Origin: a virus
Reading direction: 5' to 3' (one strand)
Length of the DNA: 21,586 bases
Virus record (IMG/VR): IMGVR_UViG_3300020183_000532
Coordinates: 1-21,586 of that record
The notes under the pieces are model-generated. The model made no database searches. It was not told the DNA's origin and saw only the letters and a program-made list of their open reading frames with translations. Positions within the stretch are counted from its first letter, which is position 1, and each line of letters begins with the position of its first letter. Position numbers and translations under genes: made by a program. Below, piece after piece: positions 6,298 to 12,520 of the stretch.

Positions 6298-9200
6298 GCA
6301 TCAACTCCAAAAAAGACTTTTGAGTCTTTTTCATTTTTTGTTATTTCTAAAACATGATCGACAACATCTTTCACACCATCAACATGCGTAATAATCAATA
6401 TTGTCTTAAAGTATTTTTTTAAAGATGTCAGCAACCTATTGCAGGCTTCAACCGAAGAATCATCTAAAGTACCGAAACCTTCGTCTATAATAAAGATGTC
6501 GGGTTTCGGTAACGTCGATATGTTGATCATCGCGGCGCGAATAGCCAATGATGCAATCGTTTTTTCCATACCAGAGCAAAGCTCTACGATACGTCGTGAA
6601 TCACCATAGTTGATGTAAATTTCAGAAGAATCCGTGCCTTCATCATTTTCTAATTCAATTGTAAAATCTACTATGCCATGTAGAATTTTCGCTATTTCAG
6701 CATTGATGATTGGTAACTGTGTTTTGATAATAATAAGAGGAATGCCTTTCTTAGAAAAAGCGCCAGTTACTAATTCGTGAACTTTCATTTTTTCTAACAA
6801 ACTATCTCTTACATTTTTTTCTTCTTCATACTTTTCTAAGCTGGCCGCTAATCTACCTTTTTGAGTGGCAGCAGCTAATTTTTGTGCAGAGAGAGCATCA
6901 ACGTCGTCAGAAATAATTTTTATTTTCGACCTTAGGGAAACAACTTCTACATTTTCTTCGTTTTTTAAGGCTTCTTGTAGGTGCTTTAATCGTTGTTTGG
7001 CTTCTTTTAATTCATCGACCTGAGAATCATAATTGACGCGATGTTTTTCGAGCGCAGCTTCTCTCTTAGAAGATTCTAGAAGTAATTTATTTTCCAATTC
7101 TAAAAGTTTTTCTAATTTTTCTAGTTTATCTGCGACATTTTCTTCTTTTAGTTTATCTAAGGAACTTGCGGCGTCTTTTAGTTTTTCTTTCGCTAGTTCT
7201 GTTTTCTTCGTTTGTTCTATTACCTTAGTCTTGCTGATATGAGCATCTTTGATAAATTTGCATGTCGGATACTCATCTCCACAAGGTACTTCATCTAAAA
7301 TTTTTAAAGATTTTTGGTGTTGTTTCAAAGAAATTTCTTCTTTGTCGTAAGCGTACTGCAACGTTTGTAGCGTAGATTCGAGACTTTTATAAGCGTCGCG
7401 ACGAAGTTTTAGATCTTTGATGTCATTTTCTTTTTTTACTAAAGAAATTTTATCTAACTTTTTTGAAGAATCTAAGATTTCGATGTTTAATTTCTGTATT
7501 TCTTTTTCACAATTATTGACTAATGTTTCCAACGACGATATTCGTCGTTGATGTGCTTCAACTTCATTTTTCGTAACTGGCGTTACATCCTTGCGTTTAG
7601 CTAGCACAAGTTGTAACGTCGATTGATCGTGCTGTTTTTCTTTGATAAGTTGTGTTAATTCTTCGATTAGTTTATTCGCGGCGGCGATTGAGTTTCTTGT
7701 CGTTTCAAATAAGTTTTGCCAATCTCTATCAGGACAATTTTTTAATTGCGATTTTAAACTCGTCAATTCTTTATTTGCTAATTCGTGCATTTTATCAAAG
7801 ATATCGAGATCCAGAAATTTTGATAACACAGCTCGACGTTTTGTGGAACCTTGAGAGATAAAATGATTGGTTTCACCTTGCGCAGCTAAAGAAGTCATCA
7901 TAAAATCTTCTTGGTTTCCGATTAGCGCGCGAATTACTTTTTCTGTGTCGTTTCTCTGTTCACCAGCCAAATCTTCTGCTTCGCCGTCATCCCTAATCTT
8001 AAAAACATTTAATGAAGTTGAGGCGTTTATGATGCCTTTTTTATTTTCTGTTTTCGAAGTTTGTCTTTCAATAACGTAGTCAGTTCCATCGTGGTTAATG
8101 ATAGTTTTCGAGGAACAATACGGTTTTCTAATGTTACAAACGTGAATATTTTTTACGGGTCCGCGGTCCGTGGCGTTAAAGAGAGAATACATCAAAGTAC
8201 CGACTATCGAAGATTTGCCAGCTCTATTCGGTCCAAAAACACCGACTATACCACTTAAGTTATCGAAATTAATTACATTATCTTGTCCGTATGCAAACAT
8301 GTTATCAAACGCGAGGTAACGTAACGACCATTTTGAATTTCTAGTAATATCATCCTGTGCAGTGACGCTTGAAAGACAATTTTTGACTTGCTCAGCGAGA
8401 GTATCCCACTCGGGCCGAGATATTTGCGCGCTAGAATAATAGTCTTTTATTAACTTTGTTAAAACATCTGGATTTCTTAAATCGGCTTTTTCGAGCGTCG
8501 AAGAGCCCGTTTTAATAACTGATTTATCTACAATAAAATCTGATTTAAAAGTTACTTCTGTGGCTAACTTTGCATTTTTTAACGTTTCACTAATTAATTG
8601 AAAGTCCTTTTGCCCAAGAGCGTCAGAGGATCTAATCCTAAAACGAGAACCGTCCGGGTGGATAGACGCTGTCGTTAATAAATCCTTGGTTGAACCATTC
8701 CACTGAATAGTCACATAAGGCTTTGGATTGGGTAATTTTTTGAAATTGACGTCCCAAGTTCTTTGATCATCAATTTCCCAAAGCAAATAACCATGATCTA
8801 ATTCTTCTGCATAATTTTGTTGAACTGGCGTGCCAGGATAGGATATCCACGGTTTCTTTTTTCCATTTAAACAATCTCGATATCCGAGATGTTGCATTTG
8901 ATGAATATCTCCGAGCATGACGAAAGGATAATCTTTAAAAAATTCAAGATTCATTCCTTCCATTTCCCATCCTACTTCAGTTTTAGATCCTTGAACCGGG
9001 CCATGATAGCATGCGATATTTACTTTTCCGCTTTGCGGTCTAACGTCATTCCAACCCTCTTCATCAAAAAGTGAATATACACACCAGTTATATCCTGGCT
9101 GAAATTCATATATACCACTCTTTTTGTATAAGTGGACGTCAGGATTATTTAGCGCTTGTACTATAGGCGAAACTGCATCTTGTCTCGAAAGATTAACTAA

Positions 9201-9455
9201 ATTACCATCGTGATTTCCTAGTGTTAGATGAACTGGCGCGATTTTTGCCATCGAGTCTAACCACCATGTTAATTGATCAATATATTCTGGTGAAATACCC
9301 GTAGTTTTTGTGTGAAAAATATCACCGCCTATAAAGATGTGATCAACTTTATTCTTTTTACAATCTTTGATGAATGTAGAAAAAATTTCTCTATATTCAT
9401 CGTGTCGACTTAAACCACGCCAATGAATATCGGCAGTGTGAGCAATTTTAACCAT
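6294..9455 (-). CDS. Single-chain Mre11-Rad50 type nuclease-ATPase (SbcD-SbcC / gp47-gp46 fusion)
   Basis: One polypeptide of 1053 residues joins the two subunits of the SbcCD/Mre11-Rad50 recombination nuclease (T4 gp47 and gp46), which processes DNA ends for recombination-dependent replication. The N-terminal phosphoesterase has DIH (9 to 11), GGDIF (43 to 47), GNHD (80 to 83), CYHG with His151 and GDIH (182 to 185). After a linker the ATPase has Walker A GPNRAGKS (408 to 415), a Q-loop near 526, and coiled-coil arms at roughly 555 to 720 and 738 to 895 around a C-x6-C turn (Cys725, Cys732). It ends with signature LCSGMEK (959 to 965), Walker B IFIIDE (987 to 992) and switch His1024. The start is ATG 9455 rather than the preceding TTG 9458. 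No Shine-Dalgarno sequence is visible. Confidence 0.95.
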   Translation of the reverse strand: MVKIAHTADIHWRGLSRHDEYREIFSTFIKDCKKNKVDHIFIGGDIFHTKTTGISPEYIDQLTWWLDSMAKIAPVHLTLGNHDGNLVNLSRQDAVSPIVQALNNPDVHLYKKSGIYEFQPGYNWCVYSLFDEEGWNDVRPQSGKVNIACYHGPVQGSKTEVGWEMEGMNLEFFKDYPFVMLGDIHQMQHLGYRDCLNGKKKPWISYPGTPVQQNYAEELDHGYLLWEIDDQRTWDVNFKKLPNPKPYVTIQWNGSTKDLLTTASIHPDGSRFRIRSSDALGQKDFQLISETLKNAKLATEVTFKSDFIVDKSVIKTGSSTLEKADLRNPDVLTKLIKDYYSSAQISRPEWDTLAEQVKNCLSSVTAQDDITRNSKWSLRYLAFDNMFAYGQDNVINFDNLSGIVGVFGPNRAGKSSIVGTLMYSLFNATDRGPVKNIHVCNIRKPYCSSKTIINHDGTDYVIERQTSKTENKKGIINASTSLNVFKIRDDGEAEDLAGEQRNDTEKVIRALIGNQEDFMMTSLAAQGETNHFISQGSTKRRAVLSKFLDLDIFDKMHELANKELTSLKSQLKNCPDRDWQNLFETTRNSIAAANKLIEELTQLIKEKQHDQSTLQLVLAKRKDVTPVTKNEVEAHQRRISSLETLVNNCEKEIQKLNIEILDSSKKLDKISLVKKENDIKDLKLRRDAYKSLESTLQTLQYAYDKEEISLKQHQKSLKILDEVPCGDEYPTCKFIKDAHISKTKVIEQTKKTELAKEKLKDAASSLDKLKEENVADKLEKLEKLLELENKLLLESSKREAALEKHRVNYDSQVDELKEAKQRLKHLQEALKNEENVEVVSLRSKIKIISDDVDALSAQKLAAATQKGRLAASLEKYEEEKNVRDSLLEKMKVHELVTGAFSKKGIPLIIIKTQLPIINAEIAKILHGIVDFTIELENDEGTDSSEIYINYGDSRRIVELCSGMEKTIASLAIRAAMINISTLPKPDIFIIDEGFGTLDDSSVEACNRLLTSLKKYFKTILIITHVDGVKDVVDHVLEITKNEKDSKVFFGVDA

Positions 9456-9458
9456 CAA

Positions 9459-9491
9459 TTAATGATATATTAAAACTATAACATTGTTCAA
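9459..9491 (-). promoter_or_regulatory. AT-rich gap before the SbcD-SbcC gene, weak promoter candidate
   Basis: This 33-base gap lies between the 332-residue gene and ATG 9455. On the minus strand it begins TTGAAC and has TATATC 16 bases later, each matching sigma-70 -35/-10 boxes at four of six bases. If real, transcription would start almost at the ATG, which would fit the missing Shine-Dalgarno sequence (leaderless message). AT-rich phage DNA gives such matches often, so this is a weak call. Confidence 0.15.
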
Positions 9492-10490
9492 CTATACGGC
9501 AGCCGCCGTTGCGGTTGCAGCGGCAACATTGGAAGCTTGTATAATCCCTGCGACCTCTTCAGCGCCACGCGCTAATTCGACACCTTTAACTGCAGTGGCT
9601 CCACCCTCAACGAAACCGAGAAGAGATGCGCCGGCCTTTAATACGCTGATTAGACCGTTAATCGCAAAATAAATTAACAATGCTTTATAAACCAAGCCTT
9701 CTGTTTTTTTACGAGCTCCCGTTTTATCTGCATCAATTTTAAAATCTTCGTATGAAGATAACTCTTCCTTGGAAGAAACGTGATAACCTTTATTGTTTAA
9801 AAACTTGTAGATTTCGTACGATAACCTGTCGGGAATTACATAATCAACAACTTTTTCCTCAAACGCGTGGGCTACATGCTCTGCTTTTTCAAATAACTCC
9901 GCCACCTTAGTTGCCTTAAGATAAGTCGCTAATTTGTGCAATCCTTTAAATAGCAAAGGTAAACCTCCAACGATTGCTAGACCAAAACCCAATATAGTTT
10001 CTGGTCCCATTTCGTTTAAAATTTCGTGTTGTCGAACATACTCGCTGGTATTTAATATCGAATACACTTCGCCTATGGCTTTTTCAGATTTTTGTAGTTG
10101 TTTTGCAGCGTTGTGAACGGGTCCCTCTAAGTCTGCTTGTACTATAGACAAAGAAGCTTCCTTCTCTAGGCTCTTGGCTTTCCTTAGCGCGTCATTAAGA
10201 GGCAAAGATTCGCCAGATTGTTTCATGCCTTCTTTAACAGCCGATATGATGAGATCTAGTCCTTCTGGTTTTTCTTCTTCTAATCCAACAATTTTTTCAT
10301 TAATTGTATTCGCCCATTCTACCGCGACTGATTTGAATTTTTGAGTAACGTAATCAGAAAGTTTTTTTACGCCATCTTTAACATCATCCCATAAACCTTC
10401 TTCGATAAGATATTTTCTTTCAATTTCTTCTTGAACTATCCGACGAAGACGAGCTTCTGATATGATACTATTATGAGTTGCGTTCTTCAT
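9492..10490 (-). CDS. Probable internal virion/membrane-active protein with capsid-targeting-like N-terminus
   Basis: This 332-residue protein is of unrecognised family. Residues 8 to 23 read SIISEARLRRIVQEEI. The first part resembles the T4 capsid-targeting sequence ending FIAE/A, and the second matches the N-terminus of the 118-residue protein at 3580 to 3936. Two hydrophobic segments (about 163 to 183 and 267 to 293) could span or perturb a membrane, and the last 28 residues are very Ala-rich. I infer a protein packaged in the head, trimmed by the prohead protease and perhaps ejected with DNA, but a membrane protein of another kind is possible. The ATG lies 12 bases after the primase stop, with only AT-rich sequence and no Shine-Dalgarno site before it. 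Confidence 0.72.
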   Translation of the reverse strand: MKNATHNSIISEARLRRIVQEEIERKYLIEEGLWDDVKDGVKKLSDYVTQKFKSVAVEWANTINEKIVGLEEEKPEGLDLIISAVKEGMKQSGESLPLNDALRKAKSLEKEASLSIVQADLEGPVHNAAKQLQKSEKAIGEVYSILNTSEYVRQHEILNEMGPETILGFGLAIVGGLPLLFKGLHKLATYLKATKVAELFEKAEHVAHAFEEKVVDYVIPDRLSYEIYKFLNNKGYHVSSKEELSSYEDFKIDADKTGARKKTEGLVYKALLIYFAINGLISVLKAGASLLGFVEGGATAVKGVELARGAEEVAGIIQASNVAAATATAAAV

Positions 10491-10502
10491 CGTTATTAAT
10501 TA

Positions 10503-11480
10503 TTACAATCTTAAACTAGTTTCCATTGCCTTCTTCAATCTATCTGCAAACATATCATTCCAGTCGAACTCTTGCGCTTCGACGAGGGCTTTTTCAAATT
10601 CAGATTTTGTCATACTACCTGGGTCTCCCCACGGTCTAACATCAACAACAACAATATCAATATTGTATTCTTGGAATTTTTTCACTATCTTCGGCATCTT
10701 TTTATGCCACATGTCACCATCTAACGCTAAAGCGACCGGTGTATTATGAAGAAGAATCTTGTTAAAAATTTCGTGGCGTTCATCTAAATCAGACCCTAGT
10801 AACGCGGTAGAATTTTCTGGACATTTTACTAGATCAAACGGACCTTCACAAAGTATTAATCGCTTCGACCAATCAATGTTTATTTCATTAAACACGATTG
10901 GGTTTTTATCTATATCTGGATTATCGTATTTAGGTTTCCTATCTCTATCGATCGCCCGAGCAGCGAAATAATTTAAATTACCTTCGGCGTCAAAGGACGG
11001 CATTATAATTCTACGTTTCCATCTTGGTTCTTCTGATATTCCAAACTTAAAATACCAAGCATCTTTATCAGTAAGACCGCGAGAATAAACGTATCGCCAG
11101 GCCGCCTTGACATCAGGATCCACATCATTCGCTAATGTTAATAAGCGAAAATCTTTAGGTAGTTCGACTTTTTGAAGTTTGTCTAAATCTGCAGTTATTA
11201 GATTAAACTTTCCGTCTTGTCCAGTTAATTCGCGATACGCGTTGAGATGTTCTTGCGTTCCGTATTTTCGCAATAAAGGTGCGAGGCTTCTGGCTTTCCA
11301 TCCACATACCCAACAATGATTGGCATCATTGTCGGTTCTAATTGATAATTTCTTTTTTGTCGAATCAACGGGCGCGCAAATCGGACATCTTACGTCGAAG
11401 TTAACACCGCTGCTTGAGATTCGACCGCGACCAAATATCGATTCAAAAAACTTTATTTTGTCCGTTAGACTATGGACCAC
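10503..11480 (-). CDS. DNA primase, zinc finger plus Toprim (T4 gp61-like)
   Basis: This 325-residue primase makes RNA primers for lagging-strand synthesis with a replicative helicase that is not in this window. The N-terminal zinc-binding domain has C32-x2-C35 (RCPIC) and C56-x2-C59 (HCWVC). The Toprim catalytic core follows, with RRIIMPSFD near 156, ILCEGPFD carrying Glu212, and ALDGDMW carrying Asp254 and Asp256. The length is close to T4 gp61 (342). The only usable start is GTG 11480, because an in-frame TGA lies 27 bases upstream. There is no Shine-Dalgarno sequence, and the GTG sits in the arm of a hairpin (separate entry). It lies downstream of the RuvC-like gene and upstream of the 332-residue gene. 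Confidence 0.93.
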   Translation of the reverse strand: MVHSLTDKIKFFESIFGRGRISSSGVNFDVRCPICAPVDSTKKKLSIRTDNDANHCWVCGWKARSLAPLLRKYGTQEHLNAYRELTGQDGKFNLITADLDKLQKVELPKDFRLLTLANDVDPDVKAAWRYVYSRGLTDKDAWYFKFGISEEPRWKRRIIMPSFDAEGNLNYFAARAIDRDRKPKYDNPDIDKNPIVFNEINIDWSKRLILCEGPFDLVKCPENSTALLGSDLDERHEIFNKILLHNTPVALALDGDMWHKKMPKIVKKFQEYNIDIVVVDVRPWGDPGSMTKSEFEKALVEAQEFDWNDMFADRLKKAMETSLRL

Positions 11481-11500
11481 GGTACTATCGTAAACCGTGG
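11477..11500 (-). promoter_or_regulatory. Hairpin enclosing the primase GTG start
   Basis: This is a perfect 7-base inverted repeat (CCACGGT / ACCGTGG) with a ten-base loop. In the minus-strand RNA the primase start codon GTG (11480 to 11478) is inside the 3' arm. No U-tract follows on the minus strand, so it is not an intrinsic terminator. Control of primase translation is an inference. Confidence 0.4.
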
Positions 11501-11512
11501 ATCAGACATTTT

Positions 11513-12073
11513 TCAAGGCGCTGAAACTAAAGCAGCCTTGGCTATCACGTAAGAATCTGTTGCATCACGTGACCAGTCGACAGGAGAACCGTTCTTTTTT
11601 AGCGGCCACTGAACGTGTTTTAAGTCGTGTTTAGCCATGTATTTGAAGACCTGTTCTTTTCCGCTCATTCCGGCGATCGATGTCCTCTGCACTTTGATCC
11701 CGCACAATTTTCGGGCGGAAGAAGAGGCGATGTACTCTGGATCTACCTTGAATATTTCACGAGAGATATAGGACGTGATGCCGTTGAAGCGCATCAAGGT
11801 AGTGATAGTAGCGGCCGATGACATTCCTTTCTGGAATCCCATAAGAGGTTCCTCGAGGGCGACTCGATAGGCTCCAGGGTATTTCTCCAATAAGTTCGAT
11901 AATTCAACGGCGACCGTGTCCGCCTTTTCCCATAACGTCTTGCATTTTTTGAACTCGATTCGATCTAGGTGAAGTATGTGAGATCCTCGATCGTCGGACA
12001 ACGTCCCTGGATCGATGATGCAAACACCCGTCACTGAAGTTGAAACGTCTAAACCAAGTATCAGGTTAGCCAC
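11513..12073 (-). CDS. ruvC: RuvC-type Holliday junction resolvase
   Basis: The enzyme should cut four-way DNA junctions, clearing branched replication intermediates before packaging. It is 186 residues, close to bacterial RuvC (about 170). The RNase H-fold acidic residues are visible: Asp9 in LGLDVSTSVTG, Glu74/Glu75 in VALEEP, and Asp170 and Asp173 in DWSRDATDSYVIAKAA. T4 uses an unrelated enzyme (gp49, endonuclease VII), so this is a functional replacement. The start is GTG 12073; an in-frame TAA lies 12 bases upstream, and the nearby ATG at 12077 is out of frame. Only a weak AAGAAA precedes it. A related role on other branched substrates cannot be excluded. Confidence 0.88.
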   Translation of the reverse strand: MANLILGLDVSTSVTGVCIIDPGTLSDDRGSHILHLDRIEFKKCKTLWEKADTVAVELSNLLEKYPGAYRVALEEPLMGFQKGMSSAATITTLMRFNGITSYISREIFKVDPEYIASSSARKLCGIKVQRTSIAGMSGKEQVFKYMAKHDLKHVQWPLKKNGSPVDWSRDATDSYVIAKAALVSAP

Positions 12074-12082
12074 GCATGTTTC

Positions 12083-12124
12083 TTAAAGCAGAATTGACCC
12101 TCAGTAAAATCCTATTAAAGCAGA
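12083..12124. repeat. Pair of 10-base direct repeats around the RuvC upstream gap
   Basis: TTAAAGCAGA occurs at 12083 to 12092 and again at 12115 to 12124, 32 bases apart. The first copy lies just before the RuvC GTG, and the second contains the TAA stop of the gp4-like gene. It may be chance, or a trace of a short-homology join between two genes. Confidence 0.3.
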
Positions 12125-12519
12125 CCCATATCTTTTAATTCTATTTCTGTAAGTATTTTATAGGTCAAATCGTGGGCAGTGCACCATTCTTTTGCAGCTC
12201 TAATCTTCTTGACCACGGTGGCTTGACCTAGTTTACGAGACGGTTTAATTTCTACGACTACTCTTTTGCCATCCTTATATTCGATCTGGAAATCTGGGTA
12301 ATATTTACGGATCTTTTTCGTGTGTTGGTTGGAGACGTATTCGATCACCAGTTTTTCGTAGGACCAGGTTGAAACGTTGGGGTCGGAGTCGAGATGTTCC
12401 ATGTATTTTTGTTCCCAACCTGAACGGTACTTGCAATCGCCTGCGATAGGAGAGGTATGGGTACCACGGTGATAGTGACCCTTTTTTTTCTTTTTTTTAC
12501 GGGGTTTCTTGGGAGCCAT
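12115..12519 (-). CDS. 4: Head completion protein with PD-(D/E)XK nuclease fold (T4 gp4-like / TnsA-N-like)
   Basis: In T4, gp4 is needed to finish DNA-filled heads before tail joining. This 134-residue protein has the matching nuclease-fold signature: YRSGWEQKYMEHLD with Glu35, YYPDFQIEY with Asp75, and VVVEIKPS with Glu89 and Lys91. The same fold occurs in TnsA-type transposition endonucleases and in VSR-like nucleases, but the size and phage context favour gp4. The N-terminus is a strongly basic KKPRKKKKKK stretch, suited to DNA contact. It is encoded by two A8 runs (separate entry). The start lies one base after the stop of the 816-residue gene (TGACATG) with no Shine-Dalgarno sequence, so coupled translation is likely. 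Confidence 0.85.
   Translation of the reverse strand: MAPKKPRKKKKKKGHYHRGTHTSPIAGDCKYRSGWEQKYMEHLDSDPNVSTWSYEKLVIEYVSNQHTKKIRKYYPDFQIEYKDGKRVVVEIKPSRKLGQATVVKKIRAAKEWCTAHDLTYKILTEIELKDMGLL
12482..12498 (-). other. Two tandem A8 runs forming A-AAA-AAG slippery sites
   Basis: The coding strand reads AAAAAAAAGAAAAAAAAG inside the poly-Lys part of the gp4-like gene. Both runs contain A AAA AAG in the zero frame, the heptamer known for -1 slippage in E. coli dnaX. The -1 frame after the second run remains open for roughly 55 codons. Frameshifting is possible but unproven, and no obvious stimulatory hairpin was found. Confidence 0.3.
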
Positions 12520-12520
12520 G

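Noticed and set aside
11477-11500. Hairpin between RuvC and primase as an intrinsic terminator
   Set aside because: No U-tract follows on the minus strand, and the stem contains the primase start codon.
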